From positions 124,001 through 188,000 of the forward strand of contig NZ_BANX01000003.1 in assembly GCF_000334455.1 (NCBI RefSeq): a stretch of 64,000 nt of DNA. Reading direction: 5' to 3'. The first letter of the stretch is position 1. Each line of letters begins with the position of its first letter. The notes beneath the pieces are model-generated. The model ran no database searches. It saw nothing but the letters and a program-made list of their open reading frames with translations, and was not told the DNA's origin. The stretch comes from Gordonia soli NBRC 108243. Lineage in GTDB: Bacteria > Actinomycetota > Actinomycetes > Mycobacteriales > Mycobacteriaceae. The position numbers were made by a program, and so were the translations under genes. This document shows positions 24,972 through 33,332 of this stretch, one piece after another.

Positions 24972-24983
24972 TTGTCCGGACAA
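24972..24983. promoter_or_regulatory. Operator palindrome TTGTCCGGACAA
   Basis: A perfect 12-bp palindrome between the divergent LacI and dioxygenase genes. It is followed on the plus strand by the -10-like TAGGAT (24984-24989) and overlaps TATTGT on the minus strand. Its core TGTCCGGACA recurs at the iolC promoter, and in a two-base variant at the importer promoter. Confidence 0.6.
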
Positions 24984-25067
24984 TAGGATCTTGCCATCCT
25001 TGATGCAGCAGCGAGGCCGATCCACCTGAGCAGGCTCGCCGACTCCCACCGCACCGAGAGGACGACC

Positions 25068-26246
25068 ATGACCAGCAGTGTGATCGCACCCCGCTCCGGC
25101 CGACTCACCGCAGCCGACTGCCGTATAGAGGACTTCGTCGCGTCGATCGGCGTCGACACCGACATCACCGAGTACCCGCATGCGGCACGTGTCGAGCAGA
25201 ACGTGCTGATCTACGACGCGGCCGCCCTGGAGTCCGAGATCGGTGACGCAGAGCAGCGGGCCGTGATCGCCGACGAGCTGGCGCATGCACTCCTCAACGG
25301 GCCCGGCATCGTGGTCTTCGCCGGCGCGTTCGACGATCGGCACGCACTCGACGCATCGACCGCGGTGTTCGGCGAGATCATCGCCGAGCAGAAGGCGGCC
25401 GGTACCGCGGCGGGCGATCACTTCGCCAAGCCGGGTGCGAACGATCGCATCTGGAACGCCCTGCAGAAGCTGGCAGTACGCGAGCCGGAGATCTTCACCC
25501 GCTACTACGGCAACGACATCCTCGCGCTCATCAGTGAGGCATGGCTCGGGCCCTGGTACCAGGTCACCTCGTCCATCAACGTCGTCAATCCGGGCGGGGA
25601 GTCGCAGAACCCGCATCGCGACTACCACCTCGGCTTCATGTCCACCGACACCGCCGAGCAGTTCCGAGCCCACATCCACCGACTCTCGCCCGCGCTCACC
25701 CTGCAGGGCGCCGTGGCTCACGTCGACATGCCCGTCGAGTCGGGACCGACCATGTACCTGCCGTATTCGCAGCGGTACGAGCCCGGTTACATCGCCTTCA
25801 ACCTGCCGGACTTCCGCGCCCATTTCGCCGAGCACCACATCCAGCTGCCGCTGGCCAAGGGCGACGCCGTCTTCTTCAACCCCGCCCTGTTCCACGCCGC
25901 AGGCCACAACATCTCCACCGACATCAAGCGCATGGCGAACCTCCTGCAGGTGTCGTCGGCCTTCGGTCGCGCGATGGACGCGGTGGACCGGTCGGCGATG
26001 TTGACGGCGCTCTATCCGCATCTGGTCGCGCTGGGCGAGAACGGCGCCGCCACCGAGTTGGCCAACGTGATCGCGTCGTCCGCCGAAGGCTACGCGTTCC
26101 CGAGCAACCTCGACCTCGACCAGCCGCTGACCGGCCTCACCGGCGAGACGCAGGCCGAACTCGTCGCACGGGCGGTCCGCACCGGCCTCGACGCGACGCA
26201 GTTCGCGGCCGAGTTGCGCGCCCACGCCGACCGCCACACCCCCTGA
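25068..26246 (+). CDS. Phytanoyl-CoA dioxygenase-family Fe(II)/2-oxoglutarate oxygenase
   Basis: A 392-residue non-haem iron oxygenase. The facial triad is visible: H and D in QNPHRDYHLGF, and the distal H in FHAAGHNIS, with a downstream arginine (DIKRMANLLQ) suited to bind 2-oxoglutarate. It begins the operon 25068-30043 with an SDR, two Gfo/Idh/MocA enzymes and an IolE-like protein. That context points to oxidation or oxidative O-demethylation of a cyclitol or sugar derivative rather than of phytanoyl-CoA; this is inference. GAGAGGACG precedes ATG 25068. Confidence 0.88.
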   Translation: MTSSVIAPRSGRLTAADCRIEDFVASIGVDTDITEYPHAARVEQNVLIYDAAALESEIGDAEQRAVIADELAHALLNGPGIVVFAGAFDDRHALDASTAVFGEIIAEQKAAGTAAGDHFAKPGANDRIWNALQKLAVREPEIFTRYYGNDILALISEAWLGPWYQVTSSINVVNPGGESQNPHRDYHLGFMSTDTAEQFRAHIHRLSPALTLQGAVAHVDMPVESGPTMYLPYSQRYEPGYIAFNLPDFRAHFAEHHIQLPLAKGDAVFFNPALFHAAGHNISTDIKRMANLLQVSSAFGRAMDAVDRSAMLTALYPHLVALGENGAATELANVIASSAEGYAFPSNLDLDQPLTGLTGETQAELVARAVRTGLDATQFAAELRAHADRHTP

Positions 26247-26326
26247 CCCGGCCCCATCGGCGCAGGTGATCATGCGCCGAGCACCGCCGACACACTCCCC
26301 ACGATCGAGATGAGGACCCGACCGAC

Positions 26327-27112
26327 ATGACGAACACTTCCGCGACGCTCGACGACAAGGTCGTCCTGGTGAGCGGCGGGACCCAGGGGGTCGGCGCAGC
26401 GATCGTGCGTGCCGCGGTCGCCGCCGGCGCGCGCGTGATGCTCAGCGGCCGTGACGCGGAGCGCGGCAAGGCGCTCGTCGCGGAGCTGGAACCGCTCGGC
26501 GACGTCCGCTTCACCCGCACCGATCTCGCCGACCCGGAGGCCGCCGCCCGGACCGTCGCCGACACCATCGCCGAGTTCGGTCGGATCGACTGCCTGGTGA
26601 ACGCTGCGGGTGTCACCACCCGCGGCAGTCTGCTCGACACGACCCCGGAGCTGTTCGACACGCACGTCGCGGTCAACCTGCGCGCGCCGTTCTTCACCAT
26701 GCAGGCTGCGGTGCGCGACATGGTGGATCGTGGCGCGCCGGGCACCGTCGTCAACATCATCACGATGTCGTCGCACGGCGGACAGCCTTACCTGGCACCG
26801 TATTCGGCGACCAAGGCCGGACTCGCGGGACTGACCCGCAACGCCGCGCACGCGCACCGCTGGGATCGCATCCGCATCAACGGCCTCAACATCGGCTGGA
26901 CCGAGACCGACGGCGAGGCAGAGATCCAGAAGCGCTTCCACGACGCCGACGACACATGGGTGGAAAAGGCCAACGCGACGGTTCCGATGGGCAAGCTCGG
27001 ACAGCCCGACGAGATCGCCGATCTCGTGATCTTCCTGCTGTCCGACCGGTCCGGCGTCGTCACCGGCTCGGTCATCGACTGGGACCAGCAGGTCCCGGGC
27101 GGCAGCGACTGA
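26327..27112 (+). CDS. SDR-family oxidoreductase
   Basis: A 261-residue classical SDR: VSGGTQGVGAAIV loop, VNAAGVTT, a catalytic serine in IITMSSHGG and the YxxxK pair in PYSATKAGL. The stop TGA shares one base with the ATG of the next gene (TGATG), so the two are coupled. In this setting it probably oxidises a cyclitol or keto-sugar hydroxyl. 80 nt separate it from the dioxygenase, without a visible terminator. Confidence 0.92.
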   Translation: MTNTSATLDDKVVLVSGGTQGVGAAIVRAAVAAGARVMLSGRDAERGKALVAELEPLGDVRFTRTDLADPEAAARTVADTIAEFGRIDCLVNAAGVTTRGSLLDTTPELFDTHVAVNLRAPFFTMQAAVRDMVDRGAPGTVVNIITMSSHGGQPYLAPYSATKAGLAGLTRNAAHAHRWDRIRINGLNIGWTETDGEAEIQKRFHDADDTWVEKANATVPMGKLGQPDEIADLVIFLLSDRSGVVTGSVIDWDQQVPGGSD

Positions 27113-28170
27113 TGGGGCTGCGCGTCGGCGTCGTCGGCCTCGGCCGCATCGGACGTTTCCACACCGCGACGCTGCGATCACTCGCGCACGTCGACGAACT
27201 CGTCGTCACCGACCCGGTACCGGCCGCGGTCGACGCTGTCGTCGACGAGTTCGGTTGCCGGGCCGTGGCGACCGCCGACGAGGTGATCGACGCGGTCGAC
27301 GCGGTGGTCATCGCGGCCGCGACACCCGCCCACGCCCCGTTGATCACCTCCGCGGTCGCTGCGGGTGTGCCGGCATTCTGCGAGAAGCCGATCGCCGCAT
27401 CGGGCGCCGAGTCGGCAGAGATCGCTCGACTGGTCTCCGACGCAAACGCATTCGTCCAGATCGGCTACAACCGTCGGTTCGACCCCGCTGTCGCGGCCGC
27501 ACGCTCGGCACTGGTCACCGGCGATCTCGGCTTCGTCACCACCGTCCGGTCGACGACCTTCGACCCGGCTCCGCCGCCACCGGACTACGTCGCCGCGTCC
27601 GGCGGCATCTTCCGCGACTGTGCCGTCCACGACTTCGACACCGTCCGTTGGATTCTCGGCGACGAGGTGGTGGAGGTCTATGCGGTCGGCGCCAACCAGG
27701 GCGACCGCCTCTTCACCGACGTCGGAGACGTCGACACCGCGACCGTAGTGCTCACCTTCGCCCGCGGAACGATCGGTGTGGTCTCGGTCAGTCGTTACAA
27801 CGGGCGCGGTTACGACTGCCGTCTCGAACTGCACGGCAGCGCCGACACCGTCGTCGCCGGATGGGATGCGTCGACCCCGGTGCGTAACGTCGACCCGCGC
27901 ACCGAGTTCCCCACCGGCGTTCCCCACGGTTTCTTCATGGACCGGTTCGCGGCCGCCTACCGCGCCGAGCTCACCGCGTTCTGCGATGCCGTGGTCGGCG
28001 ACCTGCCATCGCCGTGCCCGGTCACCGATGCGCTCGAGGTCGCCGTGATCGCCGACGCCGCAACCCGTTCCCTGCACGAACACCGTCCTGTCCCGACCGC
28101 CGAGATCCGCCCTGCCGATCCGGCCCACTCGACCATCGGCCCCGCTTCACCAGGAGGATCCCGACCATGA
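27112..28170 (+). CDS. Gfo/Idh/MocA oxidoreductase, IolG-like
   Basis: A 352-residue dehydrogenase related to inositol 2-dehydrogenase. It has the NAD loop VVGLGRIGRFH, the conserved lysine in CEKPIAA, YNRRFDP, and the catalytic aspartate/histidine segment RDCAVHDFDTVRWILGDEV. The C-terminus continues into a proline-rich tail. Overlaps on both sides (1 nt with the SDR, 4 nt with the IolE-like gene) show tight coupling. It is one of two IolG-like enzymes in the region; the other (43088-44146) sits in the core iol operon, so this copy probably acts on a different isomer. Confidence 0.9.
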   Translation: MGLRVGVVGLGRIGRFHTATLRSLAHVDELVVTDPVPAAVDAVVDEFGCRAVATADEVIDAVDAVVIAAATPAHAPLITSAVAAGVPAFCEKPIAASGAESAEIARLVSDANAFVQIGYNRRFDPAVAAARSALVTGDLGFVTTVRSTTFDPAPPPPDYVAASGGIFRDCAVHDFDTVRWILGDEVVEVYAVGANQGDRLFTDVGDVDTATVVLTFARGTIGVVSVSRYNGRGYDCRLELHGSADTVVAGWDASTPVRNVDPRTEFPTGVPHGFFMDRFAAAYRAELTAFCDAVVGDLPSPCPVTDALEVAVIADAATRSLHEHRPVPTAEIRPADPAHSTIGPASPGGSRP

Positions 28171-29051
28171 CCACCCACCTGCGCATCGCGGCCGCCCCGA
28201 TCTCGTGGGGCGTCTGCGAGGTCCCCGGCTGGGGGCACCAGCTGTCCCCGGAACGTGTCCTCGGCGAGATGACCGAACTCGGCGTCACCGCTGCGGAGAC
28301 CGGACCGCAAGGGTTCCTCCCGAGCGACCCCGCCGCGCTGCGCTCCACCCTCGCCGCGTCCGGGCTGGCCTGCGTCGGATCGTTCGTGCCGCTCGTCCTG
28401 CACGATCCCGACCACGATCCGCTCACCGAGGCGGCCGAGGTACTGGATCGGCTGGCGATCAGCGGCGGTGACGTGCTCGTGGTCGCCGCCGCCACCGGTG
28501 TGGACGGCTACGACGACCGCCCCGATCTCGACGAGACCGGGTGGACCGCGCTGTTGTCGAACCTCGATCGCGTCGCCGCCCTGGCGGACTCGCGGGGGAT
28601 CACCGCGGTCCTGCATCCCCACGTGGGCACCATGATCGAGCGGCGGGACGAGGTCCACCGCGTGGTCGCCGACTCGACCATCGGACTGTGCCTGGACACC
28701 GGCCACCTGCTCATCGGCGGCACCGACCCCCTCGAACTCACCCGCGCGCACTCCGATCGCATCCGGCACGCACACCTCAAGGACGTCCGGCTCGACCTCG
28801 CCGAGGCGGTCCAGCGCGGTGACGTCACCTACACCGAGGCGGTCGCGGCCGGGATGTACGTGCCACTCGGCGCCGGCCAGGCACACATCGCCGAGGTCGT
28901 CGAGACCCTGGTGGACGCCGGCTACCGCGGGTGGTTCGTCCTCGAGCAGGACACGATCCTCGCCGACGAGGCAGACGGGGACGCGGCCGCGGGCAACGTG
29001 GCGGTCTCGATGTCGTTCCTGCGCAACATCGCCGCTGGGATCCTGGTGTGA
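28167..29051 (+). CDS. TIM-barrel inosose dehydratase/isomerase-like protein (IolE-like)
   Basis: A 294-residue xylose-isomerase-like barrel. It starts LRIAAAPISWGVCEVPGWG, the IolE signature around the first strand, and has metal-binding positions in HPHVG, LCLDTGHL and HAHLKDV. CAGGAGG precedes ATG 28167. Overlaps of 4 nt with both neighbours fix it within the operon. It is a divergent paralogue of the IolE at 42104-43009, so dehydration of another inosose is plausible; an epimerase role is the alternative. Confidence 0.85.
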   Translation: MTTHLRIAAAPISWGVCEVPGWGHQLSPERVLGEMTELGVTAAETGPQGFLPSDPAALRSTLAASGLACVGSFVPLVLHDPDHDPLTEAAEVLDRLAISGGDVLVVAAATGVDGYDDRPDLDETGWTALLSNLDRVAALADSRGITAVLHPHVGTMIERRDEVHRVVADSTIGLCLDTGHLLIGGTDPLELTRAHSDRIRHAHLKDVRLDLAEAVQRGDVTYTEAVAAGMYVPLGAGQAHIAEVVETLVDAGYRGWFVLEQDTILADEADGDAAAGNVAVSMSFLRNIAAGILV

Positions 29052-30043
29052 ACGACCGCCCCGCACCGCTTCGTATCGGCATCTTGGGAGCGTCCCGGAT
29101 CGCCGAGTCGGCAATCGTCGGACCGGCCGAGGAACTCGGTCACCGACTCGTCGCCGTGGCTGCACGAGACCGGGGTCGCGCAACGGCTTTCGCGGACAAG
29201 TACGGCGTCGAGCGCGTACTGGACTCCTACGCCGACATCGTCGCCGACCCGGAGGTCGACGTCGTGTACAACCCGCTGGCGAACTCTCTGCACGCACCGT
29301 GGAATCTCGCCGCGATCCGTGCCGGAAAGCCGGTGCTGACCGAGAAGCCGTTCTCGCGCAATGTCACCGAGGCGCTCGAGGTGCGCGACGCAGCCGCCGC
29401 GGCGGACGTCCCGGTGCTCGAGGCCTTCCATTACCTGTTCCACCCGCTGGTGGCCCGGACGTCGGAATTGCTGGCGGCGGGGACGATCGGCGCGATCCGC
29501 AACATCGATGTCGTCATGGACATGCCGACACCGGGCCCGGACGATCCACGGTGGTCCTACGAACTGGCCGGCGGCTCGGTGATGGACCTCGGTTGCTACG
29601 GGCTGCACGTGTTCCGGACGCTCGGCCGATTCTGCGGCGGCGCTCCGGAGATCGGCTACGCCTCGGCGGTGCTGCGCGGCATCGATGTCGACGAATCATC
29701 GGTCATCGATGTCACCTACCCCGGCGGCGCCACCGGTCACAACACCAACTCGATGGTCGGCACCGAGTTCGAGTTCACGGTGCGGATCGTCGGCGACGGC
29801 GGCGAGCTGTTCCTGCACGACTTCCTCGCGCCCGGCAAGGACGATCGACTCTCGATCACCCGCTCCGACGGTTCGGTCGTCGTGGAGCACCTCGGCACCA
29901 GGTCGACCTACACCTACCAGCTCGAGGCCTTCGCGGCCGCGGTGCAGACCGGCGCCGTATTACCCATCGGTCTCGACGACGCGGTCGAGAACATGCGATA
30001 CATCGACGCGGCGTACCTGGCGGCCGGACTGCCGCCGCGCTGA
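29048..30043 (+). CDS. Gfo/Idh/MocA oxidoreductase (dihydrodiol dehydrogenase-like)
   Basis: A 331-residue NAD(P)-dependent dehydrogenase. Key blocks: IGILGASRIAESAIV, DPEVDVVYNPLANSLHAPW, TEKPF (catalytic lysine), EAFHYLFHPL and GGSVMDLGCYGLHVFR (aspartate and histidine). The AFHY and DLGCY strings are typical of the trans-dihydrodiol dehydrogenase and glucose-fructose oxidoreductase-like branch. GTG 29048 overlaps the previous stop by 4 nt. It ends the dioxygenase operon; the next gene is convergent. Confidence 0.88.
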   Translation: MNDRPAPLRIGILGASRIAESAIVGPAEELGHRLVAVAARDRGRATAFADKYGVERVLDSYADIVADPEVDVVYNPLANSLHAPWNLAAIRAGKPVLTEKPFSRNVTEALEVRDAAAAADVPVLEAFHYLFHPLVARTSELLAAGTIGAIRNIDVVMDMPTPGPDDPRWSYELAGGSVMDLGCYGLHVFRTLGRFCGGAPEIGYASAVLRGIDVDESSVIDVTYPGGATGHNTNSMVGTEFEFTVRIVGDGGELFLHDFLAPGKDDRLSITRSDGSVVVEHLGTRSTYTYQLEAFAAAVQTGAVLPIGLDDAVENMRYIDAAYLAAGLPPR

Positions 30044-30070
30044 GCGCGGATCGCCGGACGGAAAGATCGG

Positions 30071-31255
30071 TCAGGCCAACGCGACCCGCTTGCCCCACCG
30101 TTCGGCGACCGCCGCCCAGCGGTCCCGCTCGTCCGGGGGCAATGCGATGCAGATCGCATCGATCTCGGGATCGGTGATGAGGTCCTCGTAGAACGAGTAG
30201 CTCACGCCGACGCCGAGATGGTCGGCGATCGCCCACGACAGCGCCGACGACGCGCTGGCCACCCCGACCAGCGCACCGGGCCCGGACAGTCCGGCGACGA
30301 TCCCGACCAATGCGTCGTCGTCGTGGTCGGCCAGCAGACCCCAGCGCAGTACACCACCGGTCTCGACGCCACCGCCGGCGATCGCAGGCGGTGCGGTGGT
30401 GCTGCGTACGGTCAGTTGCGGCTCGATGGCGCGGACACCGTAGAACCCGAAGCCGGTGGTCTGGGCGAGGGTCGGGTCGTCGCCGAAGACACTGGTGACC
30501 GCCTCGATCGCGGCATCGGCGAGCCCGACGACGTCTTGATGGATGGTCGTCAGGTCGACGTGGGCGGCGGCGGGACTGTCGTCGTAGCCGATGACCGACA
30601 TGTCCTCCGGCACCGACACCCCGTTGCGGCGCATCATGTCCAGAAACCCCAGCGCCATCCGGTCGTTGGCGAGGAAGACCGCGGTCGGCGGCGTCGACTC
30701 GGCCAGCAGCCGACGTGCCGCGGCGGCCCCCGCCTCCTCGGTGTAGTCGCCGTCGATGGTCGCGGTGAAGTCGCGGAGGCCGGCTGCGGCCATCGCACCC
30801 ACATACGCGCGCAGGCGCTCGGACGCGCACGGATGCGTACCGCCCTCGACGTGGGTGATCCGGGTGTGACCGAGGTCGATGAGGTGTTGCACGGCCTGGT
30901 GCGCACCTGCCCACTCGTCGGTGCCGACGGTCACCGCCGTCACGTCCGGCAGCCGCTCCCCGACCACGACGACCGGCACACCGTGATCATCGAGGTGATC
31001 GCCGCGCCGCGCGCCGATGACCAGGACGACCTCGGTGCCCAGTTCGGCCAACTCGGCCACTGCGCGATCACGAGTGCGCCGGGAGCCGTGGACCGACGCC
31101 GCCACCCGGTGACCGTGCTCGGCCGCGGCGCGGTAGATCTCGTCGACGAGATCGGCCTCGAAGGTGCTGCGCGGGTTGAACACCACGCCGAGTGTCCGTG
31201 GCTCTTCGTGGTGCAGCGGCACCGACGTCGGCGGGATCGGTGGGATCAGCGTCAT
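30071..31255 (-). CDS. HTH-less LacI ligand-binding domain fused to a partial Gfo/Idh/MocA domain
   Basis: A 394-residue chimera. Residues about 20-290 are a LacI/PBP1 ligand domain (RTLGVVFNPRSTFEADLV, THVEGGTHPCASERLRAY, PEDMSVIGYDDSPAA, HQDVVGLADAAIEAV). The helix-turn-helix that should precede it is absent: only about 19 residues lie before it, and an in-frame stop (31319-31321) closes the frame upstream. Residues about 300-394 resemble the first half of a Gfo/Idh/MocA dehydrogenase (SFYEDLITDPEIDAICIALP, ERWGKRVALA), but the glycine loop is degenerate (LRWGLLADHDDD) and the frame ends just where EKP would follow. It is neither a normal repressor nor a normal enzyme. It lies behind the importer terminator and convergent to the dioxygenase operon. 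A cyclitol sensor or adaptor is a guess. Confidence 0.8.
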   Translation of the reverse strand: MTLIPPIPPTSVPLHHEEPRTLGVVFNPRSTFEADLVDEIYRAAAEHGHRVAASVHGSRRTRDRAVAELAELGTEVVLVIGARRGDHLDDHGVPVVVVGERLPDVTAVTVGTDEWAGAHQAVQHLIDLGHTRITHVEGGTHPCASERLRAYVGAMAAAGLRDFTATIDGDYTEEAGAAAARRLLAESTPPTAVFLANDRMALGFLDMMRRNGVSVPEDMSVIGYDDSPAAAHVDLTTIHQDVVGLADAAIEAVTSVFGDDPTLAQTTGFGFYGVRAIEPQLTVRSTTAPPAIAGGGVETGGVLRWGLLADHDDDALVGIVAGLSGPGALVGVASASSALSWAIADHLGVGVSYSFYEDLITDPEIDAICIALPPDERDRWAAVAERWGKRVALA

Positions 31256-31295
31256 CGGCTGCTCTTTCCGGACGGTCGGTGATGGCGGGCTCGGT

Positions 31296-31336
31296 TCTGG
31301 CAAATCAGGTCTGGCAAATCAGGTCTGGCAACTCGG
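31296..31336. repeat. Three tandem 14-bp repeats
   Basis: TCTGGCAAATCAGG occurs twice exactly (31296-31309, 31310-31323), followed by a diverged third copy (TCTGGCAACTCGG, 31324-31336). They lie in the region upstream of the LacI-like chimera and could be an operator array or simple slippage. Confidence 0.7.
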
Positions 31337-31355
31337 ACGAGAGGACTGACGAGGA

Positions 31356-31390
31356 CACCCGCCCGACCCGGTGTGCGGGTCGGGCGGGTG
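31356..31390 (-). terminator. Strong hairpin after the ABC importer operon
   Basis: Perfect 14-bp arms (31356-31369 and 31377-31390) with a 7-nt loop that can close by one more G-C pair. It lies 31 nt beyond the ATPase stop on the minus strand. There is no U-run, as is common for actinobacterial terminators. Confidence 0.75.
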
Positions 31391-31421
31391 CCTCAGGCGG
31401 AACTCACGGGTACGTCGCCGA

Positions 31422-32234
31422 TCACCGACGCAGTTCGTGCGTGAGGGTGTCGAGTTCGTCGCCACCGGCCATCTGCTGGGTGAGATCATCGAGGCTGATC
31501 TCGTCGTACCGGCAGTCGAGCTTCTGCCGACCGCGGTTGAGCAACACGAAGTGGTCGCCGACCATGTGCGCGTGATGCGGGTTGTGCGTGATGAACACGA
31601 CCCCGAATCCCTGATCCCGCGCCGCGGAGATGTAGCGCAGCACCGTGCCCGACTGCTTCACACCGAGGGCCGCGGTCGGCTCGTCGAGGATCAGCACCCG
31701 CGCACCGAAGTAGATGGCGCGCGAGATCGCCACACACTGCCGCTGGCCACCGGACAGCGAGCTGATCGGTGCATCGACGTCGGGGAGGTCGATGCCCATC
31801 TTGAACAGCTCCTCCTTGGTCGTCGCGCGCATCGACTGGATGTCGAGCGTGCGGAAGGGGCCCTTGCGGAGCTCCTGGCCGAGGAAGAAGTTGCGCCACA
31901 CCGGCATCAGACCCACGACGGCGAGATCCTGGTAGACCGTCGCGATGCCGCGGCCCAGCGCGTCCTTGGGCGACTCCAGCGTGACGGCCTCGCCGTCGAC
32001 GAGAAGTTCACCATCGGTCTGCTGGTGCAGTCCGGCCATGATCTTGATCAGGGTGGACTTGCCCGCGCCGTTGTCGCCGAGGACGCAGGTGACCTCGCCG
32101 GAGTTGACCCGCAGGTTGATCCCCGTGAGCGCGATGATGTTGCCGTAGGACTTGCCGATGTCGCGCAGCTCGATCAGCGGCACCTTGCCCCCGCTCGACT
32201 CCGACTCCGGACGTGTCTCGATCACAGAACTCAT
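31422..32234 (-). CDS. Sugar ABC transporter ATP-binding protein (single-domain CUT2/FrcA type)
   Basis: A 270-residue ATPase with Walker A GDNGAGKST, Q-loop (VYQDL), signature LSGGQRQ, Walker B VLILDEPTAALG and switch histidine FITHNPHHAH. Most CUT2 sugar importers have a double ATPase of about 500 residues; this one is the half-size FrcA-like form and must work as a homodimer. ATG 32234 lies 4 nt after the permease stop with AGAGG before it. It is the last gene of the SBP-permease-ATPase operon and probably energises cyclitol uptake. Confidence 0.93.
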   Translation of the reverse strand: MSSVIETRPESESSGGKVPLIELRDIGKSYGNIIALTGINLRVNSGEVTCVLGDNGAGKSTLIKIMAGLHQQTDGELLVDGEAVTLESPKDALGRGIATVYQDLAVVGLMPVWRNFFLGQELRKGPFRTLDIQSMRATTKEELFKMGIDLPDVDAPISSLSGGQRQCVAISRAIYFGARVLILDEPTAALGVKQSGTVLRYISAARDQGFGVVFITHNPHHAHMVGDHFVLLNRGRQKLDCRYDEISLDDLTQQMAGGDELDTLTHELRR

Positions 32235-32238
32235 GGTG

Positions 32239-33297
32239 TCACCTCTTGGCGGCGTAGTTGCGGAAACTGTTGTTGGCGATGACCGCGAACAGCAACATGG
32301 CGCCGAGGAAGAACTTGAACCAGTCGGGGTTCCAGCCGGCGTAGACGATGCCCTGGTTGACCATGCCGAAGATGAAGGCGCCGATGGCTGCGCCGATCGC
32401 GGTGCCGTAACCACCGGTCAACAGGCAGCCGCCGATGACCGCGGCGATGATGTACAGGAACTCGTTGCCCACACCCTGACCGGACTGCACCGTGTCGAAG
32501 GCGAACAACAGGTGCATGCCGACGAACCAGGCGCAGAAGCCCACGAACATGAACAGGCCGATCTTGACCTTGGTGACCGGGACGCCGACCGCACGGGCCG
32601 AATCCTGGTTGCCGCCGACCGCGAACACCCAGTTGCCGACGCGGGTGCGCATCAACACGTAGGTGGCGATGAGGGTCAACACCAACCACCAGACGACCGT
32701 GATCCGCACCGACACACCGAACACGTCGAACGACGAGGCGAAGACCTTCTGCGCGGACGCGAAGCCCTGCATGTCGGAGATCGACGGCGTCGCGACCTGC
32801 CCGGTGATCAACTTGGTCACCGCGAGGTTGATACCGGTCAGCATCAGGAACGACGCCAACGTGATGAGGAAGCTGGGGATCTTCGTCTTCATCACCAGGT
32901 AGCCGTTGAAGAAGCCGACCGCCAGGGCCAGGATCAGCGCGAGGAACGAGCCGAGCCAGACGTTGAGGTGCAGGTTGTAGGCGATCATCGATGCGGCCAG
33001 CGACGAGAACGTCACCGCCACACCGGTGGACAGGTCGAACTCCCCGCCGATCATCAGGGCGGCCACACCCGTGGCCATGATCCCGATGGTCGAACTCGCG
33101 TAGAGCACGGTGGCGAACGCCTCGGGCGTGCGGAACGGTGCGGCGACGATGCAGAAGAAGACGAAGATCGCGATGGCGCCGAACAGCGCCCCGATCTCCG
33201 GGCGCAGCAGGACCCGCTGGAGGGGCCGCTGCCGCTTCACCCGTTCGTCGGTGACGACCGTGTGTGTGGACAGATCGAGATCTGCTTGTGTGGACAT
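32239..33297 (-). CDS. Sugar ABC transporter permease (CUT2 type)
   Basis: A 352-residue inner-membrane protein with about ten hydrophobic segments. The conserved cytoplasmic loop AVGGNQDSARAVGVPVTKVK is the EAA-like contact with the ATPase, and MIGGEFDLSTGVAVTFSSL is typical of ribose/fructose/inositol permeases. Length is normal for the family. ATG 33297 follows GAAGGGAA. Partner of the binding protein 36 nt upstream and of the half-size ATPase downstream. Confidence 0.93.
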   Translation of the reverse strand: MSTQADLDLSTHTVVTDERVKRQRPLQRVLLRPEIGALFGAIAIFVFFCIVAAPFRTPEAFATVLYASSTIGIMATGVAALMIGGEFDLSTGVAVTFSSLAASMIAYNLHLNVWLGSFLALILALAVGFFNGYLVMKTKIPSFLITLASFLMLTGINLAVTKLITGQVATPSISDMQGFASAQKVFASSFDVFGVSVRITVVWWLVLTLIATYVLMRTRVGNWVFAVGGNQDSARAVGVPVTKVKIGLFMFVGFCAWFVGMHLLFAFDTVQSGQGVGNEFLYIIAAVIGGCLLTGGYGTAIGAAIGAFIFGMVNQGIVYAGWNPDWFKFFLGAMLLFAVIANNSFRNYAAKR

Positions 33298-33332
33298 GGT
33301 TTTCCCTTCGTGGAACGAGACGCCGACGCGGG

